Shown here one piece after another: positions 15,688 to 23,615 of a stretch of 64,000 bases of DNA. A program made the position numbers and the translations under genes. Under the pieces are notes generated by a model. The model saw nothing but the letters and a program-made list of their open reading frames with translations. It was not told the origin of the DNA and did not search any database. The DNA is from G963556115 sp963675945 (lineage in GTDB: Bacteria > Planctomycetota > SZUA-567): positions 3,658,001-3,722,000 of the forward strand of contig OY780932.1 in NCBI GenBank assembly GCA_963675945.1, read 5' to 3'. The stretch's first letter is position 1. Every line of letters starts with the position of its first letter.

Positions 15688-16554
15688 ATGGATAATATAG
15701 ACCCATGGCAACAGATAGATCAACTTATAAGCCTAGCCCTTGCCGAAGATGTCGGCTCAGGGGACGCAACCACTCTAGCCTTAGCTCCCGAGTGTGCTAC
15801 GCTATCGGCTGTCTTTACCGCCAGAGAGCCCGGAGTTCTTGCTGGAGTTGAGGTTATGCAGCACCTCTTCAAAGCTATCGATCCGGGAGTAACCATCACC
15901 CCCATCTTGAATGACGGCGATAAATTTACCAAAGGTGACAAACTTGCGGCAATTAGCGGTCCAGCCCGCTCAGTTCTAACCGGGGAAAGACTGGCGCTCA
16001 ATATCCTTCAGCATATGTGCGGTGTTGCAAGTGAAACCAACAAATATGTCCAAGCGGTAGCAGGAACCAAAGCTAAAATTTACGATACAAGAAAGACCAA
16101 ACCCGGACACCGGGCTATTGAGAAGATGGCGGTAAAACTCGGAGGCGGAGCCAACCACCGGCAGGGGCTCTACGACATGATTCTGATCAAGGATAATCAT
16201 CTGGCGCTAGCCAATATTCCCAGCCCCGCTGCGGCGGTCAGACAGGCGCGGCAGAATTCAGAACTGGAGATAATGATCGAAGTAGATACTCTAGAACAAT
16301 TTGCCGATGTTCTGCCGGAAGAACCAGAGTACGTCCTCCTTGACAATATGGAACCGGATATGCTCAAAGAAGCGGTAGCGATGGCAGATGCCTACGCGAC
16401 CAATGGTGGCAGAAGACCTATGCTTGAAGCCTCTGGCGGCATCAATTTTGACACCGTTAGCGCTATCGCCCAGAGCGGGGTCGAACGCATCTCAGTAGGA
16501 GCGATCACCCACAGCGCCCCGGCTCTAGATATCGGACTGGACTACGCTGAATAA
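15688..16554 (+). CDS. nadC: Nicotinate-nucleotide pyrophosphorylase (carboxylating)
   Basis: 288 aa, normal length. Quinolinate phosphoribosyltransferase of de novo NAD synthesis: quinolinate plus PRPP to nicotinate mononucleotide. Motifs: ALAEDVGSGDATT near the N-terminus, GERLALNILQHMCGVA, DTRKTKPGHRAIEKMAVKLGGGANHR (substrate-binding Arg, Lys and His), LIKDNHL, EVDTLEQF, LLDNM, and LEASGGI near the C-terminus. Start ATG with AGGGAG 5 bases upstream. It is the last gene of the run starting at 10406, 17 bases after the zinc-ribbon gene; nothing in its function links it to glycosylation. nadA and nadB are not in the window. Confidence 0.96.
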   Translation: MDNIDPWQQIDQLISLALAEDVGSGDATTLALAPECATLSAVFTAREPGVLAGVEVMQHLFKAIDPGVTITPILNDGDKFTKGDKLAAISGPARSVLTGERLALNILQHMCGVASETNKYVQAVAGTKAKIYDTRKTKPGHRAIEKMAVKLGGGANHRQGLYDMILIKDNHLALANIPSPAAAVRQARQNSELEIMIEVDTLEQFADVLPEEPEYVLLDNMEPDMLKEAVAMADAYATNGGRRPMLEASGGINFDTVSAIAQSGVERISVGAITHSAPALDIGLDYAE

Positions 16555-16580
16555 AATCATAATCTAGCACGGTAATTTTC

Positions 16581-16623
16581 CAACAACTCAAGGATAGCGC
16601 TAACGTGCTACGCTTGAGTTGTT
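16581..16623. terminator. Long hairpin between convergent nadC and rsmE
   Basis: AACAACTCAAG (16582-16592) pairs with CTTGAGTTGTT (16613-16623), with an inner TAGCGC/GTGCTA stem around loop TAAC. It overlaps the rsmE stop codon. No T-tract on either side, so a bidirectional transcript-end structure rather than a textbook terminator. Confidence 0.6.
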
Positions 16624-17323
16624 AGCGAAGTGCCAGAACCATGCCCGCAAATAATACCGCGGCGGTCTCAATCCGCAAAATATTCGCCGACAGATTCACC
16701 CTTTGCACTCCAGCAGCGTCAGCCTGTTCAAACTCTCCTTCACTGAAACCACCCTCCGGACCAATCACTAAACACACCTTTTCCGCCCAGGATTCGTGCT
16801 GGAACAAGCATAACGGATTTTGCCCGCTCTGCTCAGCCATAAACATTTTACCGACATTAACCGACAAATAATCACCGAACTTGACCGGAGGCAAAAATTC
16901 CGGCACCCAGAGATTTCGGGACTGCTTGCAAGCCTCCACCCCCCAGCGCTTATACTTCTCAACCGGATCACTGCCCCCGGCCACACTCCGTTCACACACC
17001 ACCGGCACAACCCTGCCTACCCCCAACTCACTCAATTTCTCTATCATATACTGTAGGCGTTTGCCCTTGGGTACCGCAACCGCAACTTCAACACAGGGGG
17101 ATTTCTGCGCGACAAAATTTACCTCGCCTATCGGCTCAATAACTATCTTCCGGGACTTTATCTCAACAATTCGCACTCTGGCGAAACGCCCTTCCCCGTC
17201 AAAGACTTCAAAGACATCTCCGACTCGTTGCCGTTTCGCCCCTGCTATATGCTGTACCTCCTCCGGCGCAAGGTTGAAATTACCCGCTGCCAACTCCGGA
17301 AGATAATATCTGGTTAAAGACAT
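16622..17323 (-). CDS. rsmE: 16S rRNA m3U1498 methyltransferase
   Basis: 233 aa from ATG 17323, which has GAGGA 10 bases upstream and begins SLTRYYLPELA like the family; a longer open frame exists upstream but lacks support. RsmE methylates N3 of U1498 in 16S rRNA using S-adenosylmethionine. An N-terminal PUA-like domain (VQHIAGAKRQRVGDVFEVFDGEG) precedes the SPOUT domain with QYMIEKLSELGVGRVVPV, ERS, CKQSRN, LVIGPEGGFSEGEFEQA and LSANILRIETAAV, which include the SAM-binding trefoil-knot loops. The EF-hand lipoprotein gene lies 86 bases upstream on the same strand, separated by a hairpin. Confidence 0.95.
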   Translation of the reverse strand: MSLTRYYLPELAAGNFNLAPEEVQHIAGAKRQRVGDVFEVFDGEGRFARVRIVEIKSRKIVIEPIGEVNFVAQKSPCVEVAVAVPKGKRLQYMIEKLSELGVGRVVPVVCERSVAGGSDPVEKYKRWGVEACKQSRNLWVPEFLPPVKFGDYLSVNVGKMFMAEQSGQNPLCLFQHESWAEKVCLVIGPEGGFSEGEFEQADAAGVQRVNLSANILRIETAAVLFAGMVLALR

Positions 17324-17341
17324 AATCGTTACATCCTCAGC

Positions 17342-17379
17342 AATAAGAACTGCCCCCAGCCATATACGCAAGGGGCAGT
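17342..17379 (-). terminator. Probable terminator after the EF-hand lipoprotein gene
   Basis: On the minus strand ACTGCCCC (17379-17372) pairs with GGGGCAGT (17356-17349), followed by TCTTATT. An 8-bp stem with a weak T-tract, between the lipoprotein gene and rsmE. Confidence 0.5.
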
Positions 17380-17409
17380 ACAAAAGTAGTTATTATCAAG
17401 TATAAAGCC

Positions 17410-17772
17410 TCAGGTATACTGACCGCACTTACATGGATGCTCTGACCAATATTCCACGTATTCCTTCTCAGTCACCAACCCATCACCATTGGCATCAATG
17501 AGCAGTTTTTCCTCAGGAGTGCAGACGATCTCTTCGGTCTTGATCACCCCGTCATCATCCTGATCAAACCAGTAAAACTCTTCGGTATAGAAGTATACCG
17601 CCTCGGCCTTGGTCAATTCACCGTCATGATTGGCATCGAGATCCATCGGCTCAAAACAACCACGCTCTTGATAGTTATACTCCAAACTACTCGCCACCTC
17701 GGTACTACTCTGGCTACAGCCACTCATGATAACTACTACCAACAATAAGACCAACCCACTAATAAATTTCAT
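17410..17772 (-). CDS. EF-hand lipoprotein
   Basis: 120 aa from ATG 17772, chosen because GGGGGA lies 6 bases before it; the ATG two codons earlier touches that site. A short hydrophobic signal ends in the lipobox VIMSGC, so the protein should be lipidated at that Cys and anchored to a membrane. Three EF-hand-like loops follow: DLDANHDGELTKAE, DQDDDGVIKTEE and DANGDGLVTEKE, all with Asp/Asn at metal positions and Glu at position 12. Likely a calcium-binding envelope lipoprotein; partner unknown. Two Cys residues near the C-terminus (CKCGQ) and CFEP before loop 1 could form a disulfide. Confidence 0.85.
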   Translation of the reverse strand: MKFISGLVLLLVVVIMSGCSQSSTEVASSLEYNYQERGCFEPMDLDANHDGELTKAEAVYFYTEEFYWFDQDDDGVIKTEEIVCTPEEKLLIDANGDGLVTEKEYVEYWSEHPCKCGQYT

Positions 17773-17949
17773 AACCATTCCCCCTTATTGCTTTCCCCTA
17801 AAGCAATCACAAGATGATAAAATAAGGCTTACCCCCCGTACATCTTCCTCCTACAGAGATATACAGACAGAGTACAATACGCGCTGCTAAGTTTCCAATA
17901 CTTATAACGGTAATATACCACTTAACTTGAATATTTCAAGAAATAAACT

Positions 17950-18663
17950 TCACTCTTCTGGTATGAGTTGTTCCGATAATATTTTGGATACATATGCAGA
18001 TTCTGCAGCAGCCTGTTCCGCAAGCTTTCTATTACGCCCTTGACCGTTACCGATTATCTGCCTATTGAGTTCTAACTGTACGCTAAAAACCTTATTATGC
18101 TCCGGGCCAGAGGTGTCAACGATGGTATATACCAGCTCACCGAGCTTGTACTTCTGCACATACTCCTGCACCAGCGACTTATAATTGAGTTTCCGTGCAT
18201 TCTTGATAGCCAGCTCAATCTCTGCTCCGAGCAGATTCAGTACCACCCGGCGCGCCTCTTCGATATTACTGTCAAGATAGATCGCTGCGACTATCGCTTC
18301 AAACATATTGGCATAGAGAGACACCGGCAGTGACTTATTCCCGGCAATCCCTTTTCCAAGAAACATTATTTCACGCACGGCAAACTGCTTGATAACCCGG
18401 CCAATCACCTTGCGCGAGACGATCTCCCCCTTGATATCGGTCATCTCACCTTCACTACTAGCACCACAACGGGTAAAGAGTTCTTCACAGATAATAAAAT
18501 CCAGAATCGCATCACCGAAGAACTCCAAACGTTCATTATTTTCTTCCTTCTGCGCCGTGCTGCTGCTATGCCTGAGTGCATGCCTAAGCAATTCTATGTT
18601 AGAGAATTCATACTCTATATCCTGCTGAAATCTTACCAGTTCAACCGCACTATGCTCTGCCAT
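17950..18663 (-). CDS. rnc: Ribonuclease III
   Basis: 237 aa, usual length. It cleaves double-stranded RNA in rRNA and mRNA processing. The signature NERLEFFGDAILDFIICEELF carries catalytic Glu and Asp; the second catalytic region is NMFEAIVAAIYLDSN; the C-terminal double-stranded RNA-binding domain spans about 160-230 (YKSLVQEYVQKYKL ... GNGQGRNRKLAEQAAAESA). The start ATG is 7 bases after the nth stop and its ribosome site (GAGAGGG) lies inside the end of nth, so translation is probably coupled. Part of the minus-strand run ispD-mgtE-nth-rnc. Confidence 0.96.
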   Translation of the reverse strand: MAEHSAVELVRFQQDIEYEFSNIELLRHALRHSSSTAQKEENNERLEFFGDAILDFIICEELFTRCGASSEGEMTDIKGEIVSRKVIGRVIKQFAVREIMFLGKGIAGNKSLPVSLYANMFEAIVAAIYLDSNIEEARRVVLNLLGAEIELAIKNARKLNYKSLVQEYVQKYKLGELVYTIVDTSGPEHNKVFSVQLELNRQIIGNGQGRNRKLAEQAAAESAYVSKILSEQLIPEE

Positions 18664-18670
18664 TTAGTAA

Positions 18671-19342
18671 TTAAACCCTCTCTGTATCTACTGTCACAGA
18701 CCGCTCGATCTCTGCATAATAGCGACAGAGCTTCTTAAGCGTACACCTGCCGCACTCTGGTTTACGGGCATGACATACGCGCCGTCCATGGAGTATTATG
18801 CGGTGTGAAAACTTCCCCCACACGCGCTTAGAGAGAAGCTCTTTCAGCTCGGCCTCTATCTTCTCCGGCTGAGTCTGCAACGATAATCCCAGACGATTAC
18901 TCAAGCGTATACAGTGGGTATCAACCATAATCCCGGGTTTAGCAAACGCATTCACTAATACACAATTGGCAGTCTTGCGCCCTACTCCAGCAAGGGTTAC
19001 CAACTCCTCCATACTCTGAGGCACCTCTCCGGCAAATCTCTCAACCATATCCTTACTAGCAGCAATGATACTCTTGGCCTTATTCTTATACAGCCCCAGA
19101 CTCTTGATTATCTCCTCAACCTCTCCGGGAGCTGCTCGAGATAACTCCTCAGAAGTGGCAAAGGTACTGAAGAGCTTCGGAGTCACCCCATTGACCTTCT
19201 TATCGGTACACTGCGCTGAGAGTACCGTCGCAATCAAAACCTCAAACGGGTTGCTGAAATTCAACTCACACTCGGCTTGCGGATACAGCGCCGCCAATTT
19301 ACGGTGAATCTTTCTGGCCTTCTCCCTGAGTTCCTGCTCCAT
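18671..19342 (-). CDS. nth: Endonuclease III
   Basis: 223 aa. DNA glycosylase/AP lyase that removes oxidised pyrimidines. The helix-hairpin-helix LAGVGRKTANCVLVNAF holds the catalytic Lys, and VDTHCIRLSNRLG the catalytic Asp. The C-terminal iron-sulfur motif is complete: CHARKPECGRCTLKKLC, i.e. C-x6-C-x2-C-x5-C for a [4Fe-4S] cluster. The early QCTDKKVNGVTPKLF segment is also typical. AAGG before ATG at 19342; 10 bases after mgtE. Confidence 0.97.
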   Translation of the reverse strand: MEQELREKARKIHRKLAALYPQAECELNFSNPFEVLIATVLSAQCTDKKVNGVTPKLFSTFATSEELSRAAPGEVEEIIKSLGLYKNKAKSIIAASKDMVERFAGEVPQSMEELVTLAGVGRKTANCVLVNAFAKPGIMVDTHCIRLSNRLGLSLQTQPEKIEAELKELLSKRVWGKFSHRIILHGRRVCHARKPECGRCTLKKLCRYYAEIERSVTVDTERV

Positions 19343-19352
19343 ATATCAAACC

Positions 19353-20825
19353 TTAATACAAAAGAAGATAAGTGCAGAGCGTCAGATAAAGCGTCTGCGT
19401 ACTAATATCAATCAATGTGGTAACGAATGGCCCGCTAGCCAGCGCCGGATCCACCCCGAATTTATGGCAGAGCATAGGAATACAGGTACCAAGGAGTACC
19501 GACCCCATTATACCAGTAAACATTGCCATCCCCACAGTGAGCGGAAAGCGTGGAATAATTCCGAACACCGGAGGTTTGATCAGATTTTCATCATTATCAA
19601 ACTCCTCAAACTTGGTTGTAGTTTGAATATCCACCTTCTTAACGACATTTACCGTATCTTTGGTCATAAACCCGGCAATTAAGGCCAACGCGGTACCGCA
19701 GAAGAGACCGATGATAACCCCGACCAGTATCTCGCGCCTGAGCAACCAGAAGATATCTCCAAACTGAATCTCCCCTCTGGCGATACCGCGCACCGTAATG
19801 GTCGAAGCCTGAATACCGACATTACCCCCCAGCCCCATAATCGCCGGAATAAAATAACTTATCGCTACAACCTTACTGAGGGTAACCTCAAACTGGCTGA
19901 TAATAAAGCCCAGCACACTCATTCCCAGCAGAGAGACGATAAACCAAGGCAAACGTTTGAATGCACGTATTACCGAACCTTCATCGAGCGGCCGCTCCAC
20001 ACCCACACCGGCCATACGGTACATATCCTCGGATGCCTCTTCATCCAGAACGTCCAAAATATCATCAAAGGTAATAAGGCCGATAATTCTCCGGCGTGGA
20101 TCTACTACCGGCAGTACCGGCAGGTCATACTTGGTCATATAGCGCGCACACACCTCCTGATCGGCATTCGGCCCCACCGTCACCGTCGCTCTCTCCACCA
20201 GCGCCGCAACCTTGGTCTCTGGAGTCGCGGCAAACAAATCGTCAATATTCACCAACCCCAGAAATTTCATATCCTCCCTGCAGACCACGAGCGTACCGAG
20301 AGAATCCTCCTCGGTATCATCCTTGATTAGATGTTCACGTACCTGCTCCACCGTCATTTCCGGGCGAATCTGAGTAAAATCATTATTCATAATACCGCCG
20401 GCGGTATCCGGCTGATAACGGAGCAGTTCCCGGAGTTCAGCCGCTTCGTCCCGAGAGAGCAGTGAGAGAATACTCTCCGCCCGCGAACAGGTCATTGAGT
20501 TCATAAGGTCGGCAGCTTCATCACGCGGCATCGACTCGATAATCTCAGCCAAGCGCTGCGGAGGCATATCCTCGACATATTCAGCCGCATCATCTTCATT
20601 GGCCTCCTCCAGGATCACCCCCTGGTCCTCAGGATCCATAAAAGACAGCAACTTATTCTGAATTTCATCAGGAAGTTCATGAATCGCTTCCGCCACATCA
20701 GCAGCATGATACTTGAGCAGTATCTGCTTCATCTCTTCTTTACTCTGAATATTGGCGAGCTTACCGATCAATTCCTCAACTATGGCGTAGCTTATCAAGC
20801 CCTCTATCTCACTCAATGGTTCCAT
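19353..20825 (-). CDS. mgtE: Magnesium transporter MgtE
   Basis: 490 aa from ATG 20825, which follows AAAGGTGAG with good spacing; an upstream in-frame ATG at 20852 has no ribosome site. Order: cytosolic superhelical N domain (about 25-130, ELPDEIQNKLLSFMDPEDQ, MPRDEAADLMNSM), CBS pair (about 130-255, YLGTLVV-type segment NDFTQIRPEMTVEQV and TKYDLPVLPVVD), then five membrane helices (about 285-490) with LGGNVGIQASTITVRG and PFVTTLIDISTQTLYL lining the pore. The N and CBS domains act as a magnesium sensor that closes the channel. Lies between ispD and nth on the minus strand. Confidence 0.96.
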   Translation of the reverse strand: MEPLSEIEGLISYAIVEELIGKLANIQSKEEMKQILLKYHAADVAEAIHELPDEIQNKLLSFMDPEDQGVILEEANEDDAAEYVEDMPPQRLAEIIESMPRDEAADLMNSMTCSRAESILSLLSRDEAAELRELLRYQPDTAGGIMNNDFTQIRPEMTVEQVREHLIKDDTEEDSLGTLVVCREDMKFLGLVNIDDLFAATPETKVAALVERATVTVGPNADQEVCARYMTKYDLPVLPVVDPRRRIIGLITFDDILDVLDEEASEDMYRMAGVGVERPLDEGSVIRAFKRLPWFIVSLLGMSVLGFIISQFEVTLSKVVAISYFIPAIMGLGGNVGIQASTITVRGIARGEIQFGDIFWLLRREILVGVIIGLFCGTALALIAGFMTKDTVNVVKKVDIQTTTKFEEFDNDENLIKPPVFGIIPRFPLTVGMAMFTGIMGSVLLGTCIPMLCHKFGVDPALASGPFVTTLIDISTQTLYLTLCTYLLLY

Positions 20826-20876
20826 ATTAATCTCACCTTTGAAATCGCGCATATTGTTAATTATAAAAACCCGGTT

Positions 20877-21626
20877 TTAATCCAGCAAACCACTCTTCAG
20901 AAGTGCCTCGGCAAGTACCAGATCCTCCTTTGTCGTCAGTTTCAGGTTATACTTAGAGCCGAGTAAGACCCGTACCTCTCTACCGAAATTCTCCACTAAA
21001 CCTGCTTCATCCGTTATCGTCTCGGGTATGCCCCCGGTACTGCGGGCATACTCAAAAGCCTCTATAATCAGATCACGCCGGAAGCACTGCGGAGTCTGCA
21101 CTGCCATCGCTCCAACCCTGGAGATAGTCTCGATAATCTTATCACCCTCTATCCGTTTCAACGAATCCTGAACCGCCAACGCCGGTACAGCCGCACCATA
21201 ATCCCTAGCCATCTTGAATAGCCCTTTTGCCGTATCCGCCTTGACAAATGGCCGCACCGCATCATGCACGGCAATCACTTCCGCTGTCGGCGAAGAGAGC
21301 ATAATACCATTCCAAGAGCTGTCATACCGACTCTCGCCGCCACAGGTTATCAGAGTCACCCCAAGCTTCTTTAACTCCTCTCCGGCTACATTTCGCGCGT
21401 AATCTTCATCAGCTTTATTGACTACCAAAATTATCTCGCGCACCTCCGGCAAAGCGGCAAAGACCTCGATCGTACGGTAAAGAATCGGTTTACCGCCCAC
21501 CGAGAGCCAGGGCTTGCGTTTATGCGCCTGCATCCGTGTCGACTCGCCTCCTGCAACCAGCACCAGACTCACCTCTGGCAGATCTTGCTCCAGATCACCA
21601 GCGTATTCATTATATTGTTCCATCAT
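20877..21626 (-). CDS. ispD: 2-C-methyl-D-erythritol 4-phosphate cytidylyltransferase
   Basis: 249 aa from ATG 21626 (tandem ATGATG after AGAGG). IspD makes CDP-methylerythritol from MEP and CTP in the non-mevalonate isoprenoid pathway. Motifs: SLVLVAGGESTRMQAHKRKPWLSVGGKPIL (nucleotide-binding Gly-rich loop with Arg and Lys), VHDAVRPFV, VQTPQCFRRDLI, TDEAGLVENFGREVRVLLGSKYNLKLTT. All key residues are present. First gene of the ispD-mgtE-nth-rnc run; a Fur-like inverted repeat lies 32 bases upstream of its start. Confidence 0.95.
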   Translation of the reverse strand: MMEQYNEYAGDLEQDLPEVSLVLVAGGESTRMQAHKRKPWLSVGGKPILYRTIEVFAALPEVREIILVVNKADEDYARNVAGEELKKLGVTLITCGGESRYDSSWNGIMLSSPTAEVIAVHDAVRPFVKADTAKGLFKMARDYGAAVPALAVQDSLKRIEGDKIIETISRVGAMAVQTPQCFRRDLIIEAFEYARSTGGIPETITDEAGLVENFGREVRVLLGSKYNLKLTTKEDLVLAEALLKSGLLD

Positions 21627-21657
21627 CCCAACCTCTTGACTCGTCAATTACAAACTA

Positions 21658-21670
21658 GATAATCATTATC
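21658..21670. promoter_or_regulatory. Fur-box-like inverted repeat upstream of ispD
   Basis: GATAATCATTATC, a perfect GATAAT-C-ATTATC inverted repeat, equals the last 13 bases of the classical 19-bp Fur box. The first hexamer of the full box is not conserved. It lies 32-44 bases before the ispD ATG, in the expected promoter region. Confidence 0.45.
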
Positions 21671-21717
21671 AGTTTACAACACCCAATAATTATTCTCTCA
21701 AGTAATACTTAAACTAC

Positions 21718-21746
21718 TTGAAAAATAGCTACCAACATAAGATATT
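21718..21746 (+). promoter_or_regulatory. Candidate sigma-70 promoter for the 81-aa gene
   Basis: TTGAAA (21718-21723), 17 bases, GATATT (21741-21746). Four of six matches at each box, about 85 bases before the start at 21832. Confidence 0.35.
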
Positions 21747-21831
21747 TACCCATAACCCACGAACACCGGCAAACAGCAAGTAACACCAGGCAGCCGAATA
21801 TTCGCTGAAATTATAAGGCAAGAAAAAATTA

Positions 21832-22077
21832 ATGGCAAGAAAGTTTTTAAAAGATAGTAACGGCTTACAACTCGTAACCGGCTCTACTAACCGTAGCCGC
21901 GCCTTTCAGGTCGCGGAGACTATCTCCGCCGATCTCGGCGTAGAAGCAGTAGTTACCCAAGTCAAAGATCCAGAGACAGGCGGCGCAGGTCTGGGAATTT
22001 ACATCGTCTACAGCAAAAAAGAGATACCGCCAGGACTCACCGAAGAAGCGGCAAGAATCTGGTACGAGTTTATTTAA
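21832..22077 (+). CDS. Unknown 81-aa protein
   Basis: 81 aa: a basic N-terminus (ARKFLKDSNG), then a compact alpha/beta-looking sequence (SRAFQVAETISADLGVEAVVTQVKDPETGGAGLGIYIVYSKKE) and an acidic-aromatic end (EEAARIWYEFI). No signal or membrane segment. I do not recognise the family. Codon use resembles its neighbours, it has its own upstream region, and its stop overlaps the stop of convergent coaX by 8 bases, which suggests a real, compact gene rather than a chance frame. Confidence 0.65.
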   Translation: MARKFLKDSNGLQLVTGSTNRSRAFQVAETISADLGVEAVVTQVKDPETGGAGLGIYIVYSKKEIPPGLTEEAARIWYEFI

Positions 22078-22813
22078 ACCCTTTCATCGTTGCATAGAGA
22101 TATATCCCGGTAAGGACAAGATCAGCCTGACACGTGGCTGGGAAAAACTCTGCCAGCGCCTCTGCCCAACCTCCGGTAAGGAGTATCTGCGGCACATCCT
22201 TGCTCTGCATTACCAACCTGCGCACCGCCTCCTTCACCGCTCCCACCAACCCTGCAGCCGCACCGTTTAGAATAGCTGACCGAGTTGAATCACCCGCCCC
22301 CTTCTTCTCCCAGGTAATCTCTTCAGCCTTGATCGTCGGGAGCATAGCCGCCGAAGTAAGGCTCCCCAACCACATTTCCGGCCCCGGCATTATCATCCCG
22401 CCGGCAAAGACCCCGTCTTTACTCACATAATCAACTGTAATCGCCGAACCAGCCTGAATCACCACTACCGCCTCTTCAGGAAAGATAACCTTGGCCGAAA
22501 ACGCAGTCAGAATCCTGTCCACCCCGGTAGTCTCGATAGTTGTGAGCGTATGCGGCAAAACCCCGTCAGCGGCGGTAATAAAGGTCACATCCTCAAGACC
22601 CAGGCTATGCAGAGCCTCCGCGACAATAGGGTTTACCCCTTGCACCACACTGGCGATATACACCTCTTCATCGCGTATATCCCCTGCCTCCAGCTCGGAG
22701 ACAATTGTCTGAGCATTTATCCCGGCAGTATCCAGCCGCAACATCCAAACCGCTTCATCACCGCTAAATTGACAGAATTTCGTACAGGTATTGCCTATAT
22801 CTATTGCCAGCAT
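22070..22813 (-). CDS. coaX: Type III pantothenate kinase
   Basis: 247 aa from ATG 22813 (AAGGAG 8 bases before; a GTG two codons earlier sits too close to it). CoaX phosphorylates pantothenate in the first step of coenzyme A synthesis and, unlike CoaA, is not feedback-inhibited. ASKHA-fold motifs: MLAIDIGNTCTKFC (phosphate 1), TTIETTGVDRILTAFSA, VVVIQAGSAITVDYVSKDGVFAGGMIMPG (phosphate 2; DxxxxxGG) and LLTGGWAEAL. It lies 52 bases after cobI in the argH-cobI-coaX minus-strand run and overlaps the convergent 81-aa gene at its 3' end. Confidence 0.94.
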   Translation of the reverse strand: MLAIDIGNTCTKFCQFSGDEAVWMLRLDTAGINAQTIVSELEAGDIRDEEVYIASVVQGVNPIVAEALHSLGLEDVTFITAADGVLPHTLTTIETTGVDRILTAFSAKVIFPEEAVVVIQAGSAITVDYVSKDGVFAGGMIMPGPEMWLGSLTSAAMLPTIKAEEITWEKKGAGDSTRSAILNGAAAGLVGAVKEAVRRLVMQSKDVPQILLTGGWAEALAEFFPATCQADLVLTGIYLYATMKGFK

Positions 22814-22865
22814 TCCCACGACTCCTTCAATATCTCAGTCTAACTCCCTGCCCGCCAGAGAATCC

Positions 22866-23594
22866 CTACCACTCCCTGCACCCACAATGCACAATAACTA
22901 CGGTCATATACTTCCCCTCATACTCAATAGCTGCAGTCATATCCTCCCACAGGAGTTCGGTCTCCTGTTCGACATAGAACGCCGCCTTTGCCCTGCCGAT
23001 CAAACCTTTGGCGGTGAGGAGTTCCCGTACCCCTTCAATATTCTTCCCCGCCTTATACAGTACCAGGGTCTCGCAGAGATTCAACGCCTTCTCCACCTCC
23101 TGCAGGTCGGTTGCCGGCATAATCAGCACCCTATCCTCCTGTAGACAGAGCGGATCGACAAACCGTGCAGCCGCGGCCTGAAAAGCACTGATCCCGGGTA
23201 CAACCTTTATCGCTTCCCTGCCGACCCGTCCCTCCAGGCATTTGAGCAAATAGGTGCTAGTACTATACACATTCGGATCCCCCAGAGTGATCTGTGCCAC
23301 TGACAAATCCCGCTGCAAACGCTCCTGCACCAGTTCAGCCATTTCATTCCAGCTGGCCAGGGTACTGGCATTATCCCTGGTCATCGGGTACACATGCTCG
23401 ATAACTTCCTGCCCCGCAGTATCGATATACTCCTCCACCGCCTCCAGTGCCAGACTCTTACTGGTAAGTTCTGAACGTGGTGCTATAATCACATCTGCTG
23501 ATGCGATTATATTCACCGCCCTGACCGTGAGTAAATCGGCGCTACCCGGCCCTATGCCCACGGCATAAAACACGCCTTTTTCCGCAACTTTCAT
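22866..23594 (-). CDS. cobI: Precorrin-2 C20-methyltransferase
   Basis: 242 aa. SAM-dependent methyltransferase of the CobI/CbiL type that methylates C20 of (cobalt-)precorrin-2 in cobalamin ring synthesis. GIGPGSADLLTVRAVNIIASADVIIAPR is the N-terminal P-loop-like signature; TLGDPNVYSTSTYLLKCLE is the CobI/CbiL version of the LGDP motif; VPGISAFQAAAARF follows. Whether the substrate carries cobalt (anaerobic route, cbiL) cannot be read here. GAGGAGAGG before ATG; 21 bases after argH. No other corrin genes are in the window. Confidence 0.9.
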   Translation of the reverse strand: MKVAEKGVFYAVGIGPGSADLLTVRAVNIIASADVIIAPRSELTSKSLALEAVEEYIDTAGQEVIEHVYPMTRDNASTLASWNEMAELVQERLQRDLSVAQITLGDPNVYSTSTYLLKCLEGRVGREAIKVVPGISAFQAAAARFVDPLCLQEDRVLIMPATDLQEVEKALNLCETLVLYKAGKNIEGVRELLTAKGLIGRAKAAFYVEQETELLWEDMTAAIEYEGKYMTVVIVHCGCREW

Positions 23595-23615
23595 TATCTG
23601 CCTCTCCTCAAAACC

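Noticed and set aside
22866..23594. Cobalamin riboswitch controlling argH-cobI-coaX
   Set aside because: No B12-box-like element was seen upstream of argH or between the genes.
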